A program made the position numbers and the translations under genes. From Bdellovibrionales bacterium (GTDB lineage Bacteria > Bdellovibrionota > Bdellovibrionia > Bdellovibrionales > UBA1609): a stretch of 17,147 nucleotides of DNA. Every line of letters begins with the position of its first letter. Position 1 is the stretch's first letter. Location of the stretch: NCBI GenBank assembly GCA_020435185.1, contig JAGRAA010000137.1, forward strand, positions 1 to 17,147. Direction: 5' to 3'. The notes beneath the pieces were generated by a model. The model saw only the letters and a program-made list of their open reading frames with translations, was not told the origin of the DNA and did not search any database. Of this stretch, positions 1 to 7,142 are shown in pieces.

Positions 1-773
1 CGGACTTCATTGGATTCTAAAAACCTTAATAGCTTCACTTGAAGAGGTAAACTTAAAGCCTCAATTTCGTCTAAAAATAAATCTCCACCATTGGCCGCCT
101 CTGCTAACCCCATTTTGTTTTGATCGGCTCCTGTAAAGGCTCCTTTTACGTGCCCAAACAATTCAGACTCAAATAATGTTTCAGGAACAGCCGCGACATT
201 TAATCGTATAAAGGGTCTATTCTCACCCTCTTGCTCATGTAATAAAGTCGTTGCTACTTCTTTTCCTGTACCGGATTCTCCACAGATAAGAATTGGTCCT
301 GGTTCCCCTCTAAAATGGGCAATTTTTTGACGAATCTTTTTTGACTCTTGACCGTTTCCTATCCATTGAATCTTCTTTCCACCTTGCCTGGTGGCTGCAA
401 GATGCATTAAATGTAAAGCTTCAATTTTATCCAATAACAACTGAATTTCTTTTAGACTTAATGGCTTAGCAATAAAACGAGAAGCTCCCGCCGCCAGACA
501 GTCTTCCATGAGAGCACGATCTAAATCTCCAGACATCGCAATGATCTCAAGATGAGGAAAGGCCTCGCTTAGTTTTCGAATCACCTGAAGCCCCTCTGCC
601 TTATCCATTTTTTTTGAAAAATGCATATCTACAAAAGCTGCCAAAAAAGACCCTTGAGGTAAATTTTCAGAAGAATAGTGAGAAGACATTCTCCACTGAT
701 CGGGCAATGACATTTCTATAGATTTATGAACCAAATCATCATCATCAACGACTAAAAGGCTTAATTTTTTCAT
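1..773 (-). CDS. Sigma-54-dependent NtrC-family response regulator, 3' end outside window
   Basis: About 257 N-terminal residues are visible. Residues 1-115 form a receiver domain: an acidic DDDD cluster near residue 10, phospho-acceptor Asp49 in FVDM, a switch Ser81 in AMSGD, and the conserved Lys103 in AKPL. From about residue 137 comes an AAA+ sigma-54 activator domain: Walker A GESGTGKE (165-172), the sigma-54-contacting GAFTGA loop (211-216) and Walker B DLFLDE (231-236). By family knowledge it would, when phosphorylated, drive open-complex formation by sigma-54 RNA polymerase; the C-terminal DNA-binding domain lies beyond the window edge. The ATG at 773 is chosen because the receiver begins directly after it (MKKLSLLVVDDDD), although no clear Shine-Dalgarno precedes it. 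It is divergent from the barrel gene at 874 across about 100 bp. No partner kinase is adjacent in the window. The family call is firm; the regulon is unknown. Confidence 0.95.
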   Translation of the reverse strand, partial: MKKLSLLVVDDDDLVHKSIEMSLPDQWRMSSHYSSENLPQGSFLAAFVDMHFSKKMDKAEGLQVIRKLSEAFPHLEIIAMSGDLDRALMEDCLAAGASRFIAKPLSLKEIQLLLDKIEALHLMHLAATRQGGKKIQWIGNGQESKKIRQKIAHFRGEPGPILICGESGTGKEVATTLLHEQEGENRPFIRLNVAAVPETLFESELFGHVKGAFTGADQNKMGLAEAANGGDLFLDEIEALSLPLQVKLLRFLESNEV

Positions 774-873
774 AATCAAATTTTATTCGCTAAATAAAGA
801 CCTGTCCACAACATATATACTGAAGTCTGAATGCTCTATTGACCTTTACTCTTTTCAACGCCATGATAAAAGC

Positions 874-1329
874 ATGAAATCCATATTTCTTTTTTTATTT
901 ATAATATCTCTTTCTATACCAGGGTACACAAAATCAAATTCTATAGGGGTAGGAGTTATATTGGTAGAACCCACTGGACTCTCTGCCAATTATAATCTCA
1001 GGTCTAATCGATCGATTGATGCGGCCATGGGGTTCCCCTCTGGCGGACTACACCTTCACTCTACTTACCTGTTTCATAATTTAAAACCATGGACCATAGA
1101 TCATACCAAAGTGGACTGGTACGTGGGTATTGGCGGACGAATTCTTACCAATGCTACCGTTAACGATAATAAAAAAACTCTTATCGGCCCAAGAGGATCA
1201 GTTGGTGCTCGATATTTTTTTATTCCCGACCAACTCGAAACCTTTGGAGAACTCGCCCTTATTGTAAATATTATTGAGAGCTCTTCTGCTGATTTAGATT
1301 TAGGCATCGGAATTCGGTACTACTTCTAA
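874..1329 (+). CDS. Small outer-membrane beta-barrel protein (DUF3996-like)
   Basis: A 151-residue exported protein. Residues 1-19 form a signal peptide (MKSIFLFLFIISLSIPGYT). The rest alternates short polar and aromatic strands, has the phrase GVGVILVEPTGLSANY near the N-terminus, and ends in RYYF, a terminal aromatic typical of proteins folded by the BAM complex. The N-terminal phrase resembles small barrels such as the BAPKO_0422/DUF3996 family; that match is from memory. There is no Shine-Dalgarno before ATG 874. A weak promoter-like pair, TTGACC (839-844) and CATGAT (862-867) with 17-bp spacing, would place the transcript start almost on the ATG, so a leaderless message is possible but unproven. 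It is divergent from the NtrC-type regulator and convergent with the endopeptidase gene, with a 23-bp gap. Specific function unknown. Confidence 0.75.
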   Translation: MKSIFLFLFIISLSIPGYTKSNSIGVGVILVEPTGLSANYNLRSNRSIDAAMGFPSGGLHLHSTYLFHNLKPWTIDHTKVDWYVGIGGRILTNATVNDNKKTLIGPRGSVGARYFFIPDQLETFGELALIVNIIESSSADLDLGIGIRYYF

Positions 1330-1352
1330 TACTTTGTTTGTAAGACAGTTTA

Positions 1353-3143
1353 TCAAGAACAAACATTATTAGAGGGTGGATCTTCTTGATCATCACATCG
1401 CTTGTAATACGGAGAACATTTAAAACGTAAATGAATATGATCTCTATGGCCCGTAATCCCGTATATTCTTCTAAAGACCTCTTTGTCTTCTTCTAATAAA
1501 TTATTTCGCTTGCCCCATTCACAAAATCCTTTTCTTAAGGATTTATTGACAAAAATCCAATTGACGGCCTTGGTTTGCACTAAAATTTTAAAAAAATCAA
1601 AATTTCGTTGGTAATCAAAATCCTTACTCACCAGACCTTTTCCTACATCTCTTGAGTCTCCAGAGACATATCTTCTAAATCCAGGTTGTGCACTTAAATA
1701 GGCGACATCTACATCTAGTCCTGCTTTGTGACTTTTATGTTGGCCCTCTACAAGTTTTCCTTGCTTATTTCTATATTTAAACTTCAATGTACCGCCGCTT
1801 TGTGCCGATATATTATTAACTATTAACTTATCATCGCTATATCTCTCTCGATAAATAGCAAAAGCATCACTTAAAAGACTGACCAATAAGCCCGTTCCAT
1901 AATTAGTGGGCTTTGATTTTCTTTTCGAAGGAACATCAATAAAAGACGAACTCACCAATTCACTGGCATTCAATAATTGGCCATTAAATCTATTAGAAAC
2001 AATACTCTGAACAGCCTCACCACCCTCTTGTAAGTTAAGGTTTAAAACTGACTGATCAAATAGCGCTTCGAAATTGGGTTCGACCTCCACTTTACCATAC
2101 CCTTCATCTTCCGCAAACGATCCCTTTTTCTCGTCCGCCACATCAATCGCTTTTGAGTCATCCGCATTCGAATCCGATGCCTCTTGCTTTTGAGGGGTTT
2201 CTTCTGGAGTCGTTTCTGGATTCAATTCAGGATGAACTCCCACAGCCGTGTTCTCCTCCGGCAACGAAGGAGTTTCTGCGGTTTGAACCGCTTCCTTTGA
2301 TTGATCCAGCTCAACACTCGGAGAGTCTCCTGTTGAAGAGTCTACATCCGAAGAAGGAATTGGATCTTTTGGTAATTCTTTTGGTTCGACCTGATTCTCT
2401 GTAGGAGAGGGGGCAGATTGCGGAGCTGGTTGTTGATGGGTTTGTTCAGCAGGCTTTTCAGAAAAGTCCTTATGCACATCTTTTAGCTTGCTGTAAAATT
2501 CACGGCTAGGGTGAATTCCCACATATCGACCTTTCTTTGGAACAACTTCTGGCTCAGGTTGACTGGTGGTCTCAGCACCATAATCTAAGGTCTCTTCCTC
2601 TTCTAAAACAGTTACCGGTTCTTGAGCCGCTGTTGACGGAGAAGACGTCGTTATCGCTTTCAAATACTCAAAGCGTTTTTTATATTTATTTCCTTTATAA
2701 TCATAGTAAACATCCGCCACCGCATTTTGACAGCTTGAAAAATCTAAACATAAAACCGTGGCCACAAAGTGATTGCTTGGCTCAAATAAACGGGCTTCAA
2801 AACGTTCATCTATTTGACCTGTGAGTTCCACAGCTTGTCTTTGCCCATTAATGACAGCTTCAAAAAACAAACTCACTTCAACGCCTTCAATTTTCAATTG
2901 AGGAGAATTAAATTTTACGAATAATTTTTTCTGTGGCTTTTTTTCCGATAAAGACTCTTCTACTAAAGGGCTATAACCTGGTTTTAAACTCATTCCTTCT
3001 AAAGATGGGCCAGACCCTTCAGTAGTCACAAAATCGGTTTCATTCAAAGAATTGGCTCGGTAAGGGCTACAACCCCACTGAAATGCAGAAGATATTAATA
3101 AAAAAGTTAGTAAAAACAGTCTCATCACAAACCATAGATGCAA
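1353..3143 (-). CDS. Lipoprotein with long acidic/proline-rich spacer and C-terminal MepA-type (M74) murein endopeptidase domain
   Basis: The predicted 596-residue protein starts with a lipoprotein-like signal (MRLFLLTFLLISSAFQWGC; the lipobox is atypical, with Q and W at -3 and -2). A small folded segment (about 70-165) follows, then a long Pro/Glu/Ser/Thr-rich stretch (about 170-360), and a C-terminal domain. There the motifs SHKAGLDVDV (His about 472, Asp about 479) and GHRDHIHLRF (His about 566, 569, 571) reproduce the spacing of the zinc and catalytic residues of E. coli MepA (His113/Asp120 and His206/209/211). MepA-family enzymes cut D-Ala-meso-DAP cross-links in peptidoglycan. Several C-terminal cysteines may form disulfides. 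The start used is TTG at 3143 because AGGA lies 7 nt upstream; ATG at 3125 would give a shorter, more conventional signal peptide but lacks a Shine-Dalgarno. An IS lies 93 bp upstream. The spacer probably lets a membrane-anchored enzyme reach the wall. Confidence 0.85.
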   Translation of the reverse strand: MHLWFVMRLFLLTFLLISSAFQWGCSPYRANSLNETDFVTTEGSGPSLEGMSLKPGYSPLVEESLSEKKPQKKLFVKFNSPQLKIEGVEVSLFFEAVINGQRQAVELTGQIDERFEARLFEPSNHFVATVLCLDFSSCQNAVADVYYDYKGNKYKKRFEYLKAITTSSPSTAAQEPVTVLEEEETLDYGAETTSQPEPEVVPKKGRYVGIHPSREFYSKLKDVHKDFSEKPAEQTHQQPAPQSAPSPTENQVEPKELPKDPIPSSDVDSSTGDSPSVELDQSKEAVQTAETPSLPEENTAVGVHPELNPETTPEETPQKQEASDSNADDSKAIDVADEKKGSFAEDEGYGKVEVEPNFEALFDQSVLNLNLQEGGEAVQSIVSNRFNGQLLNASELVSSSFIDVPSKRKSKPTNYGTGLLVSLLSDAFAIYRERYSDDKLIVNNISAQSGGTLKFKYRNKQGKLVEGQHKSHKAGLDVDVAYLSAQPGFRRYVSGDSRDVGKGLVSKDFDYQRNFDFFKILVQTKAVNWIFVNKSLRKGFCEWGKRNNLLEEDKEVFRRIYGITGHRDHIHLRFKCSPYYKRCDDQEDPPSNNVCS

Positions 3144-3236
3144 TCTTCCGTCCTGAAATTTGTTTTGCCAACTCCCATATATTCATTTTCACAAGAACGA
3201 CTCACTAAATCTTTTACAGTCTGACAAAAAATGTTA

Positions 3237-3244
3237 AGTTTTCT
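3237..3244. repeat. 8-bp target-site duplication, left copy (AGTTTTCT)
   Basis: AGTTTTCT directly precedes the left inverted repeat of the insertion sequence and is repeated exactly after its right end at 4684-4691. Eight base pairs is the duplication length expected for ISL3-family transposition. The flanking bases 3236/4683 and 3245/4692 differ, so the repeat is exactly 8 bp. Confidence 0.95.
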
Positions 3245-3268
3245 GGTGCTCTTTTACTTTTAGTGGTA
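3245..3268. repeat. Left terminal inverted repeat of the ISL3 element
   Basis: The 24 bases from 3245 match the reverse complement of 4660-4683 at 19 of 24 positions by hand alignment, with the strongest agreement at the outer GGT and the inner TAGTGGTA blocks. Confidence 0.9.
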
Positions 3269-3343
3269 GCCAAAAAAATCAAATAGTTAGGTTAATTAGG
3301 CTTGTATTTTTTCATTTATTTAAAGGTGACACTTTTTGAAGAT

Positions 3344-3420
3344 AGCCATTGATGCTTCTTAAATCCTTGTAAATACTTTGTTTACTACGACATTGCACAA
3401 CAAGGAGAAGCATCATGGCT
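3344..3420 (+). promoter_or_regulatory. Long hairpin burying the transposase ribosome binding site and start codon
   Basis: Bases 3400-3420, which contain the Shine-Dalgarno AAGGAG (3402-3407), the ATG (3415-3417) and the second codon, are complementary to an upstream arm at 3344-3370. Pairing is in three uninterrupted blocks: AGCCAT (3344-3349) with 3415-3420, GATGCTTCT (3351-3359) with 3406-3414, and CCTTGT (3365-3370) with 3400-3405. This gives 21 Watson-Crick pairs, interrupted only by a 1-nt bulge (T3350) and a 5-nt bulge (3360-3364), with a 29-nt loop. A transcript carrying both arms should hide the translation start. A transcript beginning after about 3370 would lose the upstream arm. 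The pairing is seen directly; the regulatory role is inferred by analogy with IS10, IS50 and IS200. Confidence 0.8.
3349..3377 (+). promoter_or_regulatory. Candidate transposase promoter overlapping the hairpin's upstream arm
   Basis: TTGATG (3349-3354) and AATACT (3372-3377) each match 4 of 6 positions of the sigma-70 consensus hexamers, with 17-bp spacing. Transcription would start near 3384, inside the hairpin loop, producing a message free of the upstream arm. The match is weak and other AT-rich choices exist nearby. Confidence 0.3.
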
Positions 3421-4668
3421 GGAAGTCATCCTATCTTAAATCGTCTTTGTAATCTAGAGGGAACTAACTTCGAAGTTCGGGATGTAAAAGTTCATGAGAA
3501 CAAAGTGGTTTGGTATATCGAACACAAGGATAAGCCAGAGTATATATGTCCTCGTTGCAACAAAGTTCACGATGCAGCATTTGAGAAGCGTTGGATCAAG
3601 ATCTTAGATACACCCCAAGGCTTCCAAAAGCATATTTGGTACGTTAAGCGTGCTCGCATTCTTTGCACTTGTTCACTGAGCCCAGTTGTTGAACTCATTA
3701 GTTTCAGGTCAAAACATCACAATATGACCACTCGCTTTGTGGACTATATCGAGATGACTTTGTGTACGAAGATGTTCACTGTAGCTGATGTCAGTCGTCT
3801 CTTCGGTATCAGCTATAGCCTTGCTTATAAAATAGATCATGAAGTTTTATTTCGACTAGTTCAAGATCACGAGATCCCAGACCCAATTAATTTATCTGTA
3901 GATGAGACAAGCTTTCGTAAAAGACATCGTTACGTCACCATTGTCACAGACGCTGACCGTGGCAAGGCTATCTGGGTTTCAGAGGGGAATACAAAAGCAA
4001 GCCTTGATCAGTTTTTTCAAATACTAGGGCCTGAACGATGTCAAAAAATCAAAACTGTCGCTAGAGATTTACATAAGCCGTATGAAGCTAGTTGTAATGA
4101 GTATGTGCCGCAAGCCCTGCAAGTTGCAGATCCCTTTCATGTAGTACAAAGGCTTACACAAAGTATTGATGACTGTCGTAAAGAACTTTCAGTTGGATCA
4201 GCACTTCGAGTAGGTAAGCGCAAAATCATAAGCCGTATGAACTGGATACTGCGCTTCAAGCAAATAAACCTGAGCGTACAGCAGAGCAAAAGCATCGAGG
4301 CACTTAAAAAAGTGAATGAACCACTATATGAAGCTTATTTATTAAAAGAATATTTTTATGAGTTCTTCTTATTTAAGCCCAATGAAGTAAAACAAGCTGA
4401 ATGTTTTTTAATCAACTGGATTGTTGAAGCATTTAAAGTGAAACTCAAAGGACTGCAAGATTTTGCTGAATACATAAAAAGAAATACAGGACAGCTTTTA
4501 AATATTATCCTTACAGGGAGAAGCTCAGCTGTGTCTGAAGGTATAAATTCAAAAATATCGGTTATTAAAAAAATGGCTTATGGGTACAAAAATATTCAGT
4601 ACTTTATGCTCAAAATCCTGCAAAGAGCTGGAACTCTTGGAGTCAACTGGACCTCACAGTACCACTAG
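3415..4668 (+). CDS. ISL3-family transposase
   Basis: The 417-residue protein has the full ISL3 layout. An N-terminal zinc-finger segment has Cys45/Cys48 (CPRC) and Cys84/Cys86 (CTC). A helix-turn-helix follows near residues 121-142 (MFTVADVSRLFGISYSLAY). The DDE catalytic core then has Asp163 in SVDETSF, Asp239 in VADPFHVVQ and Glu375 in SEGINSKI, followed by the family's typical YGY. It would cut and rejoin the element ends using two metal ions. A good Shine-Dalgarno, AAGGAG, lies 7 nt before the ATG but is inside a stable hairpin. The stop codon TAG (4666-4668) lies within the right inverted repeat. No frameshift or missing catalytic residue is visible, so the enzyme is probably active. 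Confidence 0.97.
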   Translation: MAGSHPILNRLCNLEGTNFEVRDVKVHENKVVWYIEHKDKPEYICPRCNKVHDAAFEKRWIKILDTPQGFQKHIWYVKRARILCTCSLSPVVELISFRSKHHNMTTRFVDYIEMTLCTKMFTVADVSRLFGISYSLAYKIDHEVLFRLVQDHEIPDPINLSVDETSFRKRHRYVTIVTDADRGKAIWVSEGNTKASLDQFFQILGPERCQKIKTVARDLHKPYEASCNEYVPQALQVADPFHVVQRLTQSIDDCRKELSVGSALRVGKRKIISRMNWILRFKQINLSVQQSKSIEALKKVNEPLYEAYLLKEYFYEFFLFKPNEVKQAECFLINWIVEAFKVKLKGLQDFAEYIKRNTGQLLNIILTGRSSAVSEGINSKISVIKKMAYGYKNIQYFMLKILQRAGTLGVNWTSQYH

Positions 4669-4683
4669 ATGTCAAAAAGAACC
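4660..4683. repeat. Right terminal inverted repeat of the ISL3 element
   Basis: Its reverse complement starts GGTTCT and matches the left end at 19 of 24 positions. The last three codons of the transposase, including its stop codon, overlap it. Confidence 0.9.
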
Positions 4684-4691
4684 AGTTTTCT
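4684..4691. repeat. 8-bp target-site duplication, right copy (AGTTTTCT)
   Basis: This is an exact copy of 3237-3244, directly abutting the right inverted repeat. Confidence 0.95.
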
Positions 4692-4899
4692 TCACCATTT
4701 AGTTTATCAAGACCTTGCGTTCAAATTTTTAACAATTTATTAACCCTATGATATCGCCTCCTCTCTCTACTAAAAACAACAGTAAAATCAATAACAACTA
4801 ATGACGCTAGCAGAGCTTGCCCCACCTAAAGTCTTAGAATGAATCAAGTCTATGTGAATCTCCCCTCAAATATGTCGTGTGAGATCCGAAAAGAAAACT
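4692..4899 (+). other. Intergenic leader of the receiver/kinase operon
   Basis: This 208-bp AT-rich stretch separates the IS from the receiver gene and probably carries its promoter. TTGCGT (4715-4720) with TATTAA (4738-4743), and TATGAT (4747-4752), are weak promoter-like hexamers; none is convincing. No strong hairpin, tRNA or conserved small gene was seen. In the uninterrupted ancestor it was continuous with 3144-3244. Confidence 0.35.
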
Positions 4900-5280
4900 A
4901 TGAAACAAATAGTAATAGTCGATGATAGTATTGTAATAAGAAATATCTTTTCAAAAATCTTTAAAGACGCTGGATATGATGTCGTCGGATTAGGAAAGAA
5001 CGGCGATGAAGCTATTTCTTTATACAAAGAACATGCTCCTAATTTAATGATGTTAGATTTAACCATGCCGAATAAAGGAGGTAAAGAAGCTCTCCAAGAG
5101 ATCATCGAATTCGACCCCAAAGCCAAGATTGTTATCTTTAGCTCTCTCACTGACGAAAACACAAAAAAAGCCTGCCTTGAAATCGGAGCCACTGCGTTTT
5201 TAAACAAATCCGTTAACTTTAATGATCCCACAGAACGAAAAGTTCTTGTGGATAAAGTTATAAATATTATCGAGGGTTAA
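4900..5280 (+). CDS. CheY-like single-domain response regulator
   Basis: This is a 126-residue stand-alone receiver. Metal-binding Asp8/Asp9 (VIVDDS), phospho-acceptor Asp53 (MLDLTMP), switch residue Ser81 (VIFSS) and Lys103 (LNKS) are all present, so phosphotransfer chemistry should be intact. It has no output domain, so it must act by binding another protein or as a phosphate relay or sink. ATG 4900 is preferred because a receiver normally starts one or two residues before its first strand (MKQIVIVDD). A GTG at 4879 would add seven charged residues. The stop codon abuts the ATG of the next gene with no spacer, indicating translational coupling to the CheX-kinase, its obvious partner. It lies downstream of the IS element. 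Confidence 0.93.
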   Translation: MKQIVIVDDSIVIRNIFSKIFKDAGYDVVGLGKNGDEAISLYKEHAPNLMMLDLTMPNKGGKEALQEIIEFDPKAKIVIFSSLTDENTKKACLEIGATAFLNKSVNFNDPTERKVLVDKVINIIEG

Positions 5281-6576
5281 ATGTTTGACCTTAAAGAACA
5301 CACTCAGATTTTTGCTGAAAAAATGTCAGAAACCCTTAAGTCGACCTTTGGAATTGAATCTGTTCACTCCGGCAATGTCGAGATATTAGAGCAGATCCCT
5401 AATGAAAGTGGTCTCTACGTAAACCTTATGATGACTGGTACTCTTTATGGCGAGTACATATTGGCGATTGAAGAAACTACTGCGAAGAGGATTCTTGAAA
5501 GCAGTGGTATGAACGATACCGATGATGAGCTTCTCACTTCGGGCCAAATCTTTGGGGAACTATTAAACATCGTCGCCGGGATGCTCGCTCCTAAAATTAA
5601 AGGTCCCACTGATGAAATCACCATTACCTCCCCTCGAATTTTCGTGGGAAAACCCTATTACCCTCCTATAAAATCAGCTCGATCTCGCCTGATTTTGGGA
5701 GACAACATTTATATTGATTGCCTCTTTTATGTAGACAAAATGGCCTTAGACATTACCGATTCCTACAAAGAATCTATAAGACGCCTTTTACTGAGCTATA
5801 AAAAATTAAAAGATTCTCATGAGAAAATATTAACTCAACAAAAACTGCTCGTTCATGCTGAAAAAGTAACCTCTCTAGGGACTCTCTCAGCGGGAGTCGC
5901 TCATAATATTAATAATCCTCTTGGGATCATTAGCTTAACGGCTTCTAAAATCAAAAGAATCATTGACGAAGAAGACGTCAACAAAGGCAAAGCGCAAAAT
6001 TCCGTCACGCTCATTAAGCAAACTGTTCAACGAATAGCCAACATCATCACTTCGCTACGATCTTATTCTCAAGATATTACTATTACCAGCATATCTTCTT
6101 GTTCTGCAAAACCATTTTTTGACGCTGTACTTTCTGAATTCATAAATGGGTTAGAAGATACTGACAAACAAATTGAGTTCTCACTGAACTACAAAAATAT
6201 AACCAATGTTCAATTCGAATGTGGCCCCAATGAGCTTAAAAAAAGTCTTTTTAACCTTTTACAAAATGCGGTAGAAGCGGTTAAAGAATCCTCTAACGAA
6301 CAAAAAAAATGGATTAAAATAGATGTGAATTCTACGAAAGATCATCTTATAATCTCTCTTTCAAACAGCGGAAACAAAATAGACCCGTCTGACGTAACGA
6401 AAATTTTTGATCCTTTCTTTACGACAAAAGACCCTTCCCATCCTGGACTAGGCCTAACACTAGCGCGAGGAGTAATAGAGGGACATGGCGGCGAACTCAG
6501 CTTAGATGCTGATAAAGAATACACCTGTATCCATTTAACTCTCCCCTTACGTTTTAAAGACGTAGAGCATAAATAG
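5281..6576 (+). CDS. CheX-domain histidine kinase fusion
   Basis: The protein has 431 residues. Residues 1-158 look like a CheX/CheC-type phosphatase domain, with GELLN (Glu93, Asn96) and Pro118 matching the ExxN...P signature of CheY-P phosphatases. A charged helical, probably coiled-coil linker (about 165-197) leads to a HisKA-type dimerisation helix, GTLSAGVAHNINNPLGII, with His208. The HATPase domain follows: N box NLLQNA (Asn329), a G1 box reduced to SNSGNKI (362-366 region), F box DPFFTTK (377-383) and G2 box GLGLTLARGVIEGHGG (389-404). No membrane segment is present, so it is cytosolic. Unusually, the residue after His208 is Asn rather than Glu or Asp. It directly follows the receiver gene (TAA then ATG), so it probably both phosphorylates and, through CheX, dephosphorylates that receiver. 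The CheX assignment rests on motif and hydrophobic pattern only. Confidence 0.85.
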   Translation: MFDLKEHTQIFAEKMSETLKSTFGIESVHSGNVEILEQIPNESGLYVNLMMTGTLYGEYILAIEETTAKRILESSGMNDTDDELLTSGQIFGELLNIVAGMLAPKIKGPTDEITITSPRIFVGKPYYPPIKSARSRLILGDNIYIDCLFYVDKMALDITDSYKESIRRLLLSYKKLKDSHEKILTQQKLLVHAEKVTSLGTLSAGVAHNINNPLGIISLTASKIKRIIDEEDVNKGKAQNSVTLIKQTVQRIANIITSLRSYSQDITITSISSCSAKPFFDAVLSEFINGLEDTDKQIEFSLNYKNITNVQFECGPNELKKSLFNLLQNAVEAVKESSNEQKKWIKIDVNSTKDHLIISLSNSGNKIDPSDVTKIFDPFFTTKDPSHPGLGLTLARGVIEGHGGELSLDADKEYTCIHLTLPLRFKDVEHK

Positions 6577-6701
6577 TTTTTAGCTATCCAACCATAGTAC
6601 AAAGCTATGCTTCGCACTGCATATTCGACTATCAATTGATTTGTTTTATCCGATCAATACGTTTACATTTAGGTTTCATCTATTCGTCAAATGGAGGAAA
6701 A

Positions 6702-7118
6702 ATGGCTGAATTAAAAGATTCAAAAACATTTGATAACCTAAAAGCTGCGTTTGCTGGTGAATCTCAAGCAAATCGTAGATATTTATACTTTGCTAAAGTT
6801 GCTGATATCGAAGGTTATCCAGAAATTGCTAGTAACTTTCGTGAAACTGCTGAAGGTGAAACTGGACATGCTCATGGGCATCTCGATTACTTAAAGCAAG
6901 TCGGAGATCCTGCCACAGGTCTTCCTATCGGAGGAACTGAAGAAAACCTAAAAGCTGCAGTAGCAGGAGAAACTCACGAGTATACAGATATGTATCCCGG
7001 AATGGCTAAAATGGCTCGCGAAGAGGGCTTTTCTGAAATTGCTGACTGGTTTGAAACTTTAGCGAAAGCTGAAAAATCACATGCTGGTCGCTTTCAATCT
7101 CTCTTAGAGAAATTATAA
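6702..7118 (+). CDS. Rubrerythrin (short, sulerythrin-type, no rubredoxin domain)
   Basis: This 138-residue four-helix ferritin-like protein has two repeated diiron half-sites: Glu20 ([10 protein letters not shown]) with Glu53-x-x-His56 (GETGHAHGH), and Glu90/Glu93 ([11 protein letters not shown]) with Glu124-x-x-His127 (AEKSHAGRF). Rubrerythrins reduce hydrogen peroxide to water in the cytoplasm. The C-terminal rubredoxin-like Cys4 iron site of classical rubrerythrin is absent; no cysteine is visible, so electrons must come from a separate donor. ATG 6702 is chosen because GGAGG (6693-6697) sits 4 nt upstream and the protein begins in the family's usual place; the reading frame stays open upstream without a better start. 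A strong terminator follows the gene. The Fe-S protein and DUF3501 genes that follow are its common companions and may supply its electrons. Confidence 0.97.
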   Translation: MAELKDSKTFDNLKAAFAGESQANRRYLYFAKVADIEGYPEIASNFRETAEGETGHAHGHLDYLKQVGDPATGLPIGGTEENLKAAVAGETHEYTDMYPGMAKMAREEGFSEIADWFETLAKAEKSHAGRFQSLLEKL

Positions 7119-7142
7119 GCTATAATTTCAGATTCATTTTAT

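Larger units (their letters stand above)
3245..4683 (+). mobile_element. Complete ISL3-family insertion sequence
   Basis: This 1439-bp element is bounded by imperfect terminal inverted repeats beginning GGT(G/T)CT and by an exact 8-bp direct repeat of target DNA. It holds one intact transposase gene that fills most of its length and whose stop codon lies inside the right repeat. Everything needed for autonomous transposition appears present. An intact reading frame and an undecayed duplication suggest recent arrival. It sits between the minus-strand murein endopeptidase gene and the plus-strand receiver/kinase pair, so no gene is visibly interrupted. Removing the element plus one duplication copy restores a continuous intergenic region of about 280 bp. 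Confidence 0.95.

Noticed and set aside
2153..2824. Two plus-strand open frames opposite the endopeptidase gene
   Set aside because: They mirror the low-complexity spacer and adjoining coding sequence, have no ribosome binding site and encode no recognisable protein.
4809..4824. Sigma-54 promoter (TAGCAGAGCTTGC) before the receiver gene
   Set aside because: It lacks the GG of the -24 element and the spacing to the -12 GC is too short.
4866..5231. Minus-strand frame opposite the receiver gene
   Set aside because: It is a shadow of a clear CheY-like gene with all active-site residues; the antisense product looks like nothing known.
6631..6658. FNR-type site before rubrerythrin (TTGAT ... ATCAA)
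   Set aside because: The half-sites are 12 nt apart instead of 4, so this is not a valid FNR box.
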